A model generated the notes under the pieces. That model was not told the DNA's origin. It did not search any database and saw nothing but the letters and a program-made list of their open reading frames with translations. The position numbers and the translations under genes were made by a program. From Bradyrhizobium sp. Ghvi (GTDB lineage: Bacteria > Pseudomonadota > Alphaproteobacteria > Rhizobiales > Xanthobacteraceae), in assembly GCF_900115265.1 (NCBI RefSeq), contig NZ_FOVU01000004.1, positions 432,987-496,986 on the forward strand: a stretch of 64,000 nucleotides of DNA, given 5' to 3'. Numbering within the stretch: position 1 is the first letter of the stretch; each line of letters opens with the position of its first letter. Shown here piece by piece: positions 51,855-60,971 of the stretch.

Positions 51855-52084
51855 GTGCCGGGCCGATATTCACACAGACCAGGCCTGATAGCCATTGTTT
51901 CAAACGGAATGGACTCAAACGGGAATAGATCGGGAAACGCCCCGCGGAAAGGCGTGTGGTGGGTATGAACGAACGCCGGATTCCCGTATTTGTTCCTGAT
52001 AGTGGAACGATGAGCCTCAGCGCGCGTATGTTGCGGGGTGCCACAGCCGAATTCGCAAAGCTCCCTTTCCCAAGAGGCTAAAGC

Positions 52085-53167
52085 TTGAAGCTCTTTGTCT
52101 GCCAGGACTGCGGCAATGTTCTCTATTTCGAGAACCGCGGCTGTGAACGTTGCGGTCATCGGGTCGCGTTCCTGCCGGAGAGGGAAACCATGTCGGCGGT
52201 CGAGCCGGACGGGGGAGGCTGGAAGACGCTTGCGGACAAGAGCGAGAGCCGCATGCTCTGCCGCAACGCCGAATACGACGCCTGCAACTGGCTGACCGAT
52301 GTTAGCGATACCACGGGCTTTTGCCGCGCTTGCCGCCACAACGGCATCGTGCCCGACCTCTCCGATCCCGCGCAGCTCGCGGGCTGGCGCGAGCTGGAGG
52401 TCGCGAAGCACCGGCTATTCTATTCCCTGATCCGTTGGAAGCTGCCGCTTCAAACCCGGCAGCACGATCCCGAGCATGGCTTGATCTTCAATTTCCTCGC
52501 CGATGACCCGAGCACCGGGCAAAAGATCATGACCGGCCATGACAATGGCCGGATCACGATAGCTCTCACCGAGACCGACACCATCGAGCGCGAGCGGCGC
52601 AGGCTGGAGATGGGCGAGCCGTATCGGACGCTGCTCGGGCATTTCCGCCACGAGGTCGGGCACTATTTCTGGGACGTGCTGGTGCGTGATGGGGGGAAAC
52701 TGGAGGAATGCCGCGCCGTGTTCGGCGACGATACTCTTGATTACGGGCAGGCCCTGCAGCGGCACTATGTCGAAGGCGCGCCGCCGGACTGGCAACAGAA
52801 CTTCGTGTCGGCCTACGCCACCATGCACCCTTGGGAAGATTTCGCCGAGACCTGGGCGCACTACCTCCACATCGTCGATACACTGGAGATGGCCGGCGAG
52901 TTTGGCATGGAGGTGCGCCCCAAGGTGGATCGCGACGGCGAATTGACGGCGCGGATCCGCTTCAACCCCTACGAGGCGAAGGGCGTCGAGGCGCTTGTCA
53001 ACGCATGGCTGCCCTTCACCTTCGCCATGAACAGCGTCAACCGCGCCATGGGCCTGCGCGATCTCTATCCCTTCATCCTGTCTCCGGCCGTGGTCGCCAA
53101 ACTGGGCTTCATCCACAGCCTGGTCCGGGGCGTCGCCAAGGATAAGACCGAGGCCGGGAAGCCTTAG
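52085..53167 (+). CDS. Putative zinc-binding metallopeptidase
   Basis: A 360-residue protein. N-terminal zinc ribbon with C6-x2-C9 and C20-x2-C23, then further Cys pairs (C80-x2-C83), and the metallopeptidase core H189-E-V-G-H193-Y-F-W-D with a downstream W-E-D-F-A-E-T-W-A-H-Y-L-H. This matches the family described as 'putative zinc-binding metallopeptidase'. The start is taken as TTG (52085) with AGAGG upstream, because the next Met is at residue 36, inside the domain, and would lose the Cys ribbon. Confidence 0.87.
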   Translation: MKLFVCQDCGNVLYFENRGCERCGHRVAFLPERETMSAVEPDGGGWKTLADKSESRMLCRNAEYDACNWLTDVSDTTGFCRACRHNGIVPDLSDPAQLAGWRELEVAKHRLFYSLIRWKLPLQTRQHDPEHGLIFNFLADDPSTGQKIMTGHDNGRITIALTETDTIERERRRLEMGEPYRTLLGHFRHEVGHYFWDVLVRDGGKLEECRAVFGDDTLDYGQALQRHYVEGAPPDWQQNFVSAYATMHPWEDFAETWAHYLHIVDTLEMAGEFGMEVRPKVDRDGELTARIRFNPYEAKGVEALVNAWLPFTFAMNSVNRAMGLRDLYPFILSPAVVAKLGFIHSLVRGVAKDKTEAGKP

Positions 53168-53343
53168 GCCGTCAGAGGCGCTTGATCGGCCCCCTCAGGT
53201 CTTGCGCTGGTACGCCAGCGGGGCGGATTTAGACCGTTGCCTCCGGCCCATTTTGCTGTACCACGACGGGATACGGCCCCGTCCGGTCGGCCCGCCAACG
53301 GCCCGGGAGGGGTCCCGCCCAAGGGACGAAGCTCAAGAAAATC

Positions 53344-55359
53344 ATGTTCAAACGCATCCTGATCGCCAATCGCGGCGAAATCGCCTGCCGGGTCATCAAG
53401 ACCGCCCGCAAGATGGGAATTCAGACGGTTGCCGTCTATTCCGAGGCCGACCGCGACGCCCTCCATGTCGAGATGGCCGACGAGGCCGTCCTGATCGGCC
53501 CGCCCGCCGCGGCCGAGAGCTATCTGGTGATCGAGAAGATCGTCGAGGCCTGCCGGAAGACGGGCGCCGAGGCCGTGCATCCCGGTTATGGCTTCTTGTC
53601 CGAACGCGAAGCATTTCCGCGGGCGCTGGAGGCCGGCGGCATCGTCTTCATCGGCCCGAACCCGGGCGCGATCGCCGCGATGGGCGACAAGATCGAATCC
53701 AAGAAGGCGGCCGCGAAAGCCAAGGTCTCGACCGTGCCGGGCTATCTCGGCGTGATCGAGGACGACAAGCACGCGGTGAGGATCGCCGACGAGATCGGCT
53801 ATCCCGTGATGATCAAGGCCTCTGCCGGCGGTGGTGGCAAGGGCATGCGTATCGCGCATTCCAAGTCTGAAGTCGCCGAGGGCTTCAACCTCGCCAAGGC
53901 CGAGGCCAAGGCCTCGTTCGGCGACGACCGCGTCTTCATTGAAAAATTCATCGTCGATCCCCGCCACATCGAGATCCAGGTGCTGGGCGACAAGCATGGC
54001 AACGTGATCTATCTCGGCGAGCGCGAATGCTCGATCCAGCGTCGCAACCAGAAGGTCATCGAGGAGGCGCCGTCGCCGCTGCTTGACGAGGCCACCCGCC
54101 GCAAGATGGGCGAGCAGGCGGTCGCGCTGGCCAAGGCCGTGAACTATGATTCCGCCGGCACCGTCGAGTTCGTCGCCGGACAGGACAAGAGCTTCTACTT
54201 CCTGGAGATGAACACGCGCCTCCAGGTCGAGCATCCCGTCACCGAGCTCGTCACCGGAGTCGATCTCGTCGAGCAGATGATCCGCGTCGCCGCCGGTGAG
54301 AAGCTCGCCATCGCGCAAAAGGACGTCACGCTCACCGGCTGGGCCGTGGAGTCGCGCCTCTATGCGGAAGATCCGTTCCGCAATTTCCTGCCGTCGATCG
54401 GGCGTCTGGTGAAATATCGTCCGCCGGCGGAAGCGAGCCAGGACGGCATCACGATCCGCAACGACACCGGCGTGCAGGAGGGCGGCGAGATCTCGATCCA
54501 TTACGATCCGATGATCGCAAAGCTCGTCACGCACGCGCCGTCGCGCGCAGCCGCGATCGAGGCGCAGGCGACTGCGCTCGATTCGTTCTATGTCGACGGC
54601 ATCAGGCACAACATCCCGTTCCTCTCGGCGCTGATGCATCATCCACGCTGGCGCGAGGGGCGCCTGTCGACCGGCTTCATCGCCGAGGAATTTCCCAAGG
54701 GCTTTGCGGTGCGCGTGCCCGAAGGCGAGGTTGCGCGTCGCATCGCCGCAGTCGGCGCCGCCATCGATCATGTGCTCGGCGAACGCAAGCGGCAGATCTC
54801 CGGGCAGATGGGCGGCCGGATCGTGCAGCGCGAGCGCCGTCGCGCCGTCTGGCTCGATCGCCAGGAGATCCAGCTCGAGGTCGGACGCGAGGGCGAGGCG
54901 ATCGCGATCCGCTTCCTCGATTCCGACGGCAACGCCGGCAACGCGCATCTGCTGCAGTCCGCATGGAAGCCGGGCGATCCGGTCTGGCAGGGCACCATCG
55001 ACGGCCACTTCGTCGCGGTGCAGGCGCGCCCGATCGCCAACGGCATCCGTCTCGCACATCAAGGCGTCGAGGTGCCGGTCTATGTCTGGACCGAAACGGA
55101 AGCGACGTCCGCACGCCTGATGCCGGTCGCCGCGGCGTCCGATACCGGCAAAAAGCTGCTATGTCCGATGCCCGGCCTCATCGTCTCGATCGCGGTAACC
55201 GAAGGTCAGGAGGTCAAGGCCGGCGAGACGCTGGCCGTGGTCGAAGCCATGAAGATGCAGAACGTGCTTCGCGCCGAGCGGGACGGTACCGTGAAGAAGA
55301 TCCACGCCAGCGCCGGCGCGACGCTCGCGGTGGACGCGCTGATTCTGGAGTTTGCGTAA
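53344..55359 (+). CDS. pccA: Propionyl-CoA carboxylase alpha subunit (biotin-containing)
   Basis: A 671-residue acyl-CoA carboxylase subunit. The biotin carboxylase domain starts F-K-R-I-L-I-A-N-R-G-E-I-A and has the ATP loop K-A-S-A-G-G-G-G-K-G-M and E-M-N-T-R-L-Q-V-E-H; a linker (BT) domain occupies about 460-590; the biotinyl domain ends with E-A-M-K-M, biotinylated Lys637. The length and the BT-type linker fit propionyl-CoA carboxylase better than methylcrotonyl-CoA carboxylase. The beta subunit is not in the window. The oxaloacetate decarboxylase-like gene follows 50 bases later. Confidence 0.9.
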   Translation: MFKRILIANRGEIACRVIKTARKMGIQTVAVYSEADRDALHVEMADEAVLIGPPAAAESYLVIEKIVEACRKTGAEAVHPGYGFLSEREAFPRALEAGGIVFIGPNPGAIAAMGDKIESKKAAAKAKVSTVPGYLGVIEDDKHAVRIADEIGYPVMIKASAGGGGKGMRIAHSKSEVAEGFNLAKAEAKASFGDDRVFIEKFIVDPRHIEIQVLGDKHGNVIYLGERECSIQRRNQKVIEEAPSPLLDEATRRKMGEQAVALAKAVNYDSAGTVEFVAGQDKSFYFLEMNTRLQVEHPVTELVTGVDLVEQMIRVAAGEKLAIAQKDVTLTGWAVESRLYAEDPFRNFLPSIGRLVKYRPPAEASQDGITIRNDTGVQEGGEISIHYDPMIAKLVTHAPSRAAAIEAQATALDSFYVDGIRHNIPFLSALMHHPRWREGRLSTGFIAEEFPKGFAVRVPEGEVARRIAAVGAAIDHVLGERKRQISGQMGGRIVQRERRRAVWLDRQEIQLEVGREGEAIAIRFLDSDGNAGNAHLLQSAWKPGDPVWQGTIDGHFVAVQARPIANGIRLAHQGVEVPVYVWTETEATSARLMPVAAASDTGKKLLCPMPGLIVSIAVTEGQEVKAGETLAVVEAMKMQNVLRAERDGTVKKIHASAGATLAVDALILEFA

Positions 55360-55409
55360 ACGTGTGAGTGGGGCTCGCGCGGCCTCCATAACTCGACCGA
55401 GACAGCATC

Positions 55410-56276
55410 ATGGCCTTTCGTTCCCGTCGCGAGAAACTGCGCTTCATCCTCTCGGGTTCGGCTTGCGTCCATCCCGGGTCGGTCTATGACGCGATTTCGA
55501 TCCGTATTGCCGAGGATCTCGGCTTTCCGCTCGGCATGTTCGGCGGCTCGGTCGCATCGCTTGCGGTGCTTGGCGATCCCGACGTCACCCTGATCACCCT
55601 GACGGAGCTTGCCGAGCAGATGCGGCGGATGTCGCGCGCCGCGGGTTTGCCGGTGCTGGTCGATGCCGACCACGGCTACGGCAATGCCCTCAACGTGCGC
55701 CGTACGGTGCAGGAGTTGGAGACCGCGGGCGCTGCCGGCCTGACCATCGAGGACACGCTGCTTCCCGCAGCTTTCGGCGAGGCGAAGGCGCAGCTGATCT
55801 CGCTGGAGGAGGGCGTCGGCAAGATGAAGGCCGCGCTCGACGGCCGCGGCGATCCCTCGCTCGTCATCATGGGCCGCACCGGCGCTGCCTCCATCACCTC
55901 GATCGATGACGCGATCCGCCGCGCCAAGGCTTATGAAGCGACCGGTGTCGATGCGCTGTTCTTCACCGGCATCAAGTCGCGCGCCGAAATCGAGGCGATC
56001 TCGTCCGCCACGCGTCTGCCGATTGTGCTCGGCGGTGCGCCCGACGAACTGAATGACATCGATTATCTACAGGGCCTGCGCGTACGGATCGCGCTTCAGG
56101 GCCATGCGCCGATCGCGGCGGCGACGCAGGCGGTCTACGATGTCCAGAAAGCGCTGCGCGAGGGCAGGTCGCCCAAAGCGCTGAAGGGATTGGCGTCGGC
56201 GGAGCTGACCAGTCGCATCACGCGGGACGCCGAAGTCAAGGCGCGCAGTGCGGCTCTTCTCGGGCTCAAGCCATGA
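55410..56276 (+). CDS. Oxaloacetate decarboxylase-like (ICL/PEP mutase superfamily)
   Basis: A 288-residue enzyme of the isocitrate lyase/phosphoenolpyruvate mutase superfamily. The metal site is D-A-D-H-G-Y-G-N with E-D-T, as in the Pseudomonas oxaloacetate decarboxylase (about 287 residues). G-S-V-Y-D-A-I-S-I-R at the start and V-D-A-L-F-F-T-G support this. Located behind pccA and overlapping acyP by four bases (ATGA). Confidence 0.88.
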   Translation: MAFRSRREKLRFILSGSACVHPGSVYDAISIRIAEDLGFPLGMFGGSVASLAVLGDPDVTLITLTELAEQMRRMSRAAGLPVLVDADHGYGNALNVRRTVQELETAGAAGLTIEDTLLPAAFGEAKAQLISLEEGVGKMKAALDGRGDPSLVIMGRTGAASITSIDDAIRRAKAYEATGVDALFFTGIKSRAEIEAISSATRLPIVLGGAPDELNDIDYLQGLRVRIALQGHAPIAAATQAVYDVQKALREGRSPKALKGLASAELTSRITRDAEVKARSAALLGLKP

Positions 56277-56572
56277 GCCGGGCGATCCTCCAGGTCATGA
56301 TCCGAGGGCAAGTCCAGGGCGTCGGCTATCGCGCCTGGGTTGAATACCAGGCGACCGCGAGCGGCCTCGAAGGCTGGGTCCGCAACCGCCGCGACGGCAG
56401 CGTGGAGGCGCTGTTCGCCGGCGCGCCCAAGCATGTCGCCGACATGGTCGCGCTCTGCCGGCATGGTCCGCCGTCCTCGCGCGTGGATAGCGTGACGAGT
56501 GAGACGGCAAGTGCGGATGAGCTGAACCTGCGCAGGGCAGGGGAAGCGTTCTCGGTACTGCCGACGGTGTGA
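56273..56572 (+). CDS. acyP: Acylphosphatase
   Basis: A 99-residue enzyme that hydrolyses acyl phosphates. The signature G-Q-V-Q-G-V-G-Y-R-A-W-V-E holds catalytic Arg20, and G-W-V-R-N-R-R-D-G-S-V-E-A holds catalytic Asn38. Translationally coupled to the preceding gene by the overlap ATGA. Length is typical. Confidence 0.93.
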   Translation: MSRAILQVMIRGQVQGVGYRAWVEYQATASGLEGWVRNRRDGSVEALFAGAPKHVADMVALCRHGPPSSRVDSVTSETASADELNLRRAGEAFSVLPTV

Positions 56573-56597
56573 GGGGAATGATCGGCTCTCGCAGTGT

Positions 56598-58139
56598 TTA
56601 CCTCTCCCTTCGGGAGAGGTACCTTGGCAGTTTCGAAATCGCTTCGCTCAGCTCGTGGATTTCGTACGGCTTGCGCAGGATCGGGAAATCGCCGCGCACG
56701 CCAGCTGCGACGTCGCTGTAACCGGTGGCGAGCAGGATTGGCAGGCCGGGGCGAAGCTGGCGGAGACGATGGGCGAGGGTGAGCCCATCCATCTTTCCAG
56801 GCATCACGATGTCGGAGAAGACGAAGTCGATGCTATTCTTCTCGACCTCATGCAAGGCGGCTTCGGCATCGGCGACGCGATGTACGTTGTAGCCGAGCTG
56901 CTCTAGAAGGCCGGTGCTGACCAGGGCAACGTCGGGATTGTCTTCGACCAACAGCACTGTGCCGCTGCCTCGCAGCAGCGCAGCCCCAGGCGTTTCACGC
57001 GGTGCAGTCGCGGTCTCCCGCGGCAGCAGGATGGTGAAGGTCGTGCCCTTGCCGAGCTCGCTGGTCACCTTCACGGTGCCGCCGGCCTGGTGGGCAAAGC
57101 CGTGCACCTGGGAGAGGCCGAGGCCGGTGCCTTTCCCGATCGGCTTCGTGGTGAAGAACGGCTCGAAGATCTTGTCGAGCACGTCCGAGGGAATGCCGAG
57201 CCCGGTATCGGCGACGCCGATCGCGACGAATTCGCCGGCATGCGGTGGCTCGTCCTCCACGACGTTGTGTGCGCTGATTGTCACCGTGCCCCCGTCCGGC
57301 ATCGCATCGCGCGCATTGATGACAAGGTTGAGCAGCGCCGTCTCGAGCTCGGAAACGTCGGCCTTGACCGGCCAGATCTCGCGGTTGACGTCGAAGGCAA
57401 GACGCACCGCGCTGCCGACGCCGGCGTAGAGCACGTCGCGGATCGCCTCGAGACGGCTGGCGAAGTCGATCGACTGCGGGTTGACGCTCTGGCGGCGGGC
57501 GAAGGTGAGGAGCTGGTTGGTCAGCGCCGCGCCGCGTTTCGTCGCAGTCTCGACCGCTGAGATCGCGCGCTCGAGCCTGGGATCGTCGATGGCGCCTTTC
57601 TTGAGAATGTGAAGGCTGCCGCTGATGATCATCAGCAAATTATTGAAGTCGTGCGCGACGCCGCCAGTGAGCTGGCCGAGCGCATCGAACTTCTGCGACT
57701 CTGCAAGCTGTCTCTGCATCGCCTCGAGCTTGAGCTGAGTGTTGCGGCGCTCGGTAATGTCGCGGGTGATCTTGGCGAATCCGACGAGAGTGCCGTCCTC
57801 GTAGATCGGGTCGATCACGACGCTGGCCCAGAAGAAGGTGCCGTCCTTGCGGACACGCCAGCCTTCCTCCTCATAGCGGCCCTGGTCCCGCGCGATGCCG
57901 AGCGCGCGGGCAGGCTTGCCGTTGGCGCGGTCAGTCTCGGTGTAAAAGCGCGAGAAGTGCTGGCCGAGGATCTCCTGGGGCGAATAGCCTTTGATCCGTT
58001 CCCCGCCGATGTTCCAGCTGGTGATGATGCCGGTGGGATCGAGCATGTAGAGGGCGTAGTCCGCGACCCCCTCCACCAACAGCCGGAAACTCCGTTCGCT
58101 TTCGAACAAGTCTCTCTGTTGACTGGACTTTCTGATCAT
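56598..58139 (-). CDS. PAS hybrid sensor histidine kinase
   Basis: A 513-residue soluble kinase: PAS/PAC (about 15-130, with G-E-R-I-K-G-Y-S-P-Q-E-I-L-G-Q), His box G-G-V-A-H-D-F-N-N-L-L, ATPase (N-L-V-I-N-A-R-D-A-M, G-K-G-T-G-L-G-L-S) and receiver (L-L-V-E-D-N-P-D-V, F-S-D-I-V-M-P-G). Start at 58139 behind a purine-rich GGTGGGG stretch. Divergent from the GbsR operon. Its C-terminal half closely parallels the kinase at 49380. Confidence 0.9.
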   Translation of the reverse strand: MIRKSSQQRDLFESERSFRLLVEGVADYALYMLDPTGIITSWNIGGERIKGYSPQEILGQHFSRFYTETDRANGKPARALGIARDQGRYEEEGWRVRKDGTFFWASVVIDPIYEDGTLVGFAKITRDITERRNTQLKLEAMQRQLAESQKFDALGQLTGGVAHDFNNLLMIISGSLHILKKGAIDDPRLERAISAVETATKRGAALTNQLLTFARRQSVNPQSIDFASRLEAIRDVLYAGVGSAVRLAFDVNREIWPVKADVSELETALLNLVINARDAMPDGGTVTISAHNVVEDEPPHAGEFVAIGVADTGLGIPSDVLDKIFEPFFTTKPIGKGTGLGLSQVHGFAHQAGGTVKVTSELGKGTTFTILLPRETATAPRETPGAALLRGSGTVLLVEDNPDVALVSTGLLEQLGYNVHRVADAEAALHEVEKNSIDFVFSDIVMPGKMDGLTLAHRLRQLRPGLPILLATGYSDVAAGVRGDFPILRKPYEIHELSEAISKLPRYLSRRER

Positions 58140-58258
58140 TCCCGACCCCACCTCGACCGGAGCAAACGCTGCAGAATGGGTTTGGTTCCCGTTCCTCTGA
58201 GACCTTTTTGGGCAAATGGAGCGGATGGGTATGCAAGGCGCAAGGCGCCGACGAGCAC

Positions 58259-58305
58259 TTGACATGCGCTCACATCGGACAGATATTTCTGTCATGACAG
58301 AAATA
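58259..58305 (+). promoter_or_regulatory. gbsR-type promoter with palindromic operator on the start codon
   Basis: TTGACA (58259-58264) and GATATT (58282-58287), 17 bases apart, form a promoter. A 22-base perfect palindrome at 58284-58305 (half-site TATTTCTGTCA) covers the -10 and the ATG at 58294. Transcription would begin near 58294, so the message appears leaderless and the regulator should bind its own promoter. Confidence 0.8.
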
Positions 58306-58851
58306 ACCGGAAAGAAGAAACTCCCGGCCGCCGTCGAACGCTTCATCCTGCACTGGGGCGACATGGGGGATCAGTGGGGCGTCAACCGCTCAGTCAGCCA
58401 AATCCACGGGCTGCTCTATCTCGCCGAGACACCGATGACGGCCGAAGATATCGCCGAGACGCTTGGCATGGCGCGCTCCAACGTCTCCAACTCGCTGAAG
58501 GAGCTGCTCGCCTGGAACCTGATCCGGAGGGTGCCGATCCTCGGCGACCGTCGCGATCATTACGAGGCCGAGACCGACATCTGGGAGGTCGCAGCCCGCA
58601 TCGCGGCACGGCGCAAGGAGCGGGAGCTCGATCCGGCGATCGCGGCGCTCAGGGCCTGCGTATCCGACGCCACCGAGGATCCGACCATCAATCCGGTCGC
58701 GAGCAAACGCTTGAAGGAGATGCTCGACTTCACCGAGCTCGCCGACCACTGGTTCATGCAGATGCTGAAAGTGCCGCGGCCGCGGCTGGTCGCCTTGATG
58801 CGCCTTGGCGAGAAGATCGCCAACCTGCTGCCGCTGGGCAAAGCCAAATAA
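58294..58851 (+). CDS. GbsR/MarR family transcriptional regulator
   Basis: A 185-residue winged-helix regulator of the GbsR subgroup. F-I-L-H-W-G-D-M-G-D-Q-W-G-V-N-R-S-V-S-Q-I-H leads into the DNA-binding part (A-E-D-I-A-E-T-L-G-M-A-R-S-N-V-S-N-S-L-K-E-L). The ATG at 58294 is inside a palindrome, so autoregulation is likely. The next gene begins 16 bases after its stop, and a third is coupled, so it probably controls this operon. Confidence 0.9.
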   Translation: MTEITGKKKLPAAVERFILHWGDMGDQWGVNRSVSQIHGLLYLAETPMTAEDIAETLGMARSNVSNSLKELLAWNLIRRVPILGDRRDHYEAETDIWEVAARIAARRKERELDPAIAALRACVSDATEDPTINPVASKRLKEMLDFTELADHWFMQMLKVPRPRLVALMRLGEKIANLLPLGKAK

Positions 58852-58867
58852 GCTTGTGGAGGTTGCG

Positions 58868-59533
58868 ATGACGTCGGCGAGAATATCAGGCTCGAACGCA
58901 CCAACCTCCGCTCACATCAAACTGCTCGACGATCGCCGCTTCCGCGCGCTGCTGTCGGACCAGGATTGGGGCCGGCTGCCGCTCGCGACCTGGCGGCGCT
59001 TCTCCAAGCGCGTCGCCGACGGCGACAGCGTGGTCTATGTCGGTGTGGTCGAGGAGGTCGCCTTCAGCGACATCGGCTGGTGCTTGGCGCAGGCCGCGCG
59101 CCTGATCGGCGGGCCGCTCCCCACGGGGCGCGACACGGGCGTGCCGATGATCGTGACGGTCACCGAGGACGGCGCGACCGGCGGTCAGACCTGGACCCGG
59201 ATCTGTGCGCGCAAGCGCGGCTTTCCGCAGGTGATCCATTCCGCCAAGCGTTTCGCCGGCCCGACCGGGCTCGAGGAATATGTCGGCTTCGGCATCTCGA
59301 TGGCGCTGCGCATCGCGGTGGAAGGCCAGACGCTGACCTTCCGCAGCGCCGGATACGGCCTGCAGCTCGGACGCTTGTGGATTCCGCTGCCGCAATGGCT
59401 CACGCCGGGCGATCTCACCGTGACGCACAGCGATCTCGGTGAGGGTGCGTTCCGCTTCACCCTCGATGTCGTTCATCCGCGCTACGGCGCGCTGATCCAC
59501 CAGTCTGCATTGTTCAGGGAGGCCGTATCATGA
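58868..59533 (+). CDS. DUF4166 domain protein
   Basis: A 221-residue protein with the DUF4166 pattern: a variable N-terminus, then L-I-G-G-P-L-P, G-Q-T-W-T-R-I and a C-terminal beta-rich part (H-P-R-Y-G-A-L-I-H-Q). Such proteins often follow epimerase-like genes in operons with GbsR regulators. The biochemical role is unknown. It overlaps the next gene by four bases (ATGA). Confidence 0.8.
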   Translation: MTSARISGSNAPTSAHIKLLDDRRFRALLSDQDWGRLPLATWRRFSKRVADGDSVVYVGVVEEVAFSDIGWCLAQAARLIGGPLPTGRDTGVPMIVTVTEDGATGGQTWTRICARKRGFPQVIHSAKRFAGPTGLEEYVGFGISMALRIAVEGQTLTFRSAGYGLQLGRLWIPLPQWLTPGDLTVTHSDLGEGAFRFTLDVVHPRYGALIHQSALFREAVS

Positions 59534-60966
59534 CGCCGCTGTTGTGGACGCTCATCGCCATCCAGATCGTGATGGGTGTGTTCGACACCTTCTATCACCA
59601 CGAATTCACCGAACGCCTGGCCTGGCGTCCGTCGCAGCGTTTCGAGCTGAAGCTGCACGGCATCCGCAATATGCTCTATGCGCTGCTGTTCCTGCTGCTC
59701 GGTTGGCTTTTGGTCTATGGCGTGCTGGCGCTGCTGATCGTCGCCGTGCTGATCGCCGAGATCGTCATCACGCTGATGGACTTCGTCGAGGAGGATCTGA
59801 GCCGAAAGTTGCCGCCGAGCGAACGGATCAATCACACGCTGCTCGCGATCAACTACGGCGCCATCCTGGTGCTGCTATTGCCCGTGCTGATCGCCTGGGC
59901 GATGCAGCCCTTTGGGGTAGCGGTCGTGTATGAGGGCCTGCTCAGCATCGCCGCGACCGCTTGCGCCGTCGGCGCGGCACTCTGCGGCATCAGGGATTTT
60001 GCCGCGATGCGCCGGCTTGGCCGCACGCGCAGCGTTCCTGCCAATGGTCTCGTCGAGAAGCTGCCTGGCCGCAAAACCGTGCTGATCACGGGCGCCACAG
60101 GCTTCATCGGCAGCCGCCTCGCAGCGAGCTTCAGCGGGGCAGGGCATCATGTCATCGCGCTGATCCGCAACCCCGCGAAGGCCGAGATGTTGCCGCCGCC
60201 GGCGACGCTGATCACCAGCCTCGATCAGCTCGCAGCCGACACGCAGATCGACGCCATCGTTAATCTCGCCGGTGAGCCGATCGGCAACGGCCTGTGGACT
60301 GAAGCGAAGCGCGCAAAGATCATCGGCTCGCGCGTCGATATGACCGGCGAGGTCATCAAGCTGATCGCAAGGCTTGACCGCAAGCCGGAGGTCCTGATCA
60401 GCGGCTCGGCGATCGGCTGGTATGGATTGTGGGCCGACCAGGTCCTGACGGAATCCGCCAAGTCGCACGCCTGCTTCAGCCACGAGCTGTGCGCGGCCTG
60501 GGAGAAAGCGGCGCGGCCGGCAGAGGAGCTTGGCGTCCGTGTGGTCTTCTTGCGCATCGGTCTCGTGCTCGGCACGCAAGGCGGCTTCATCACGCGCATG
60601 CTGACGCCGTTCGAGTTCGGGCTCGGCGGTCCCCTCGGCACCGGACGGCAATGGATGTCCTGGATCGAGCGCGACGACCTGATCAGACTGATCGCCTATG
60701 TGATGGCGACGCCCGATCTGACCGGGCCGGTCAATGCCACCGCGCCGATCCCCGTCACCAACGCAAAGTTCACCGAGGAGCTCGGCCGACGCCTGCACCG
60801 GCCCGCGGTGTTCCGGATTCCCGGCGGTCTGTTGCGCTGGATCGGCGGCGGCTTTGCCGACGAGCTGCTGCTCGGCGGACAGCGCGTGCTGCCGAACAAG
60901 GCGCTGAGCCGCGGCTTCGTCTTTCGGCATGAGACGCTGCGCAGTGCATTCGAGGCGATTCTCTGA
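59530..60966 (+). CDS. TIGR01777-family epimerase with N-terminal membrane domain
   Basis: A 478-residue two-part protein. The first 150 residues hold about four membrane helices (W-T-L-I-A-I-Q-I-V-M, L-L-F-L-L-L-G-W-L-L-V), a DoxX-like layout. The C-terminal half is an NAD(P)-binding epimerase-like domain of the YfcH/TIGR01777 type: T-G-A-T-G-F-I-G-S, N-L-A-G-E-P-I, S-G-S-A-I-G-W-Y-G and the late P-V-N-A-T-A-P. Most family members (about 300 residues) lack the membrane part. Coupled to the DUF4166 gene. Confidence 0.87.
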   Translation: MTPLLWTLIAIQIVMGVFDTFYHHEFTERLAWRPSQRFELKLHGIRNMLYALLFLLLGWLLVYGVLALLIVAVLIAEIVITLMDFVEEDLSRKLPPSERINHTLLAINYGAILVLLLPVLIAWAMQPFGVAVVYEGLLSIAATACAVGAALCGIRDFAAMRRLGRTRSVPANGLVEKLPGRKTVLITGATGFIGSRLAASFSGAGHHVIALIRNPAKAEMLPPPATLITSLDQLAADTQIDAIVNLAGEPIGNGLWTEAKRAKIIGSRVDMTGEVIKLIARLDRKPEVLISGSAIGWYGLWADQVLTESAKSHACFSHELCAAWEKAARPAEELGVRVVFLRIGLVLGTQGGFITRMLTPFEFGLGGPLGTGRQWMSWIERDDLIRLIAYVMATPDLTGPVNATAPIPVTNAKFTEELGRRLHRPAVFRIPGGLLRWIGGGFADELLLGGQRVLPNKALSRGFVFRHETLRSAFEAIL

Positions 60967-60971
60967 GGAGT

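Noticed and set aside
53164..55062. Leftward frame of about 630 codons
   Set aside because: Antisense to pccA, whose biotin carboxylase and biotinyl motifs are complete.
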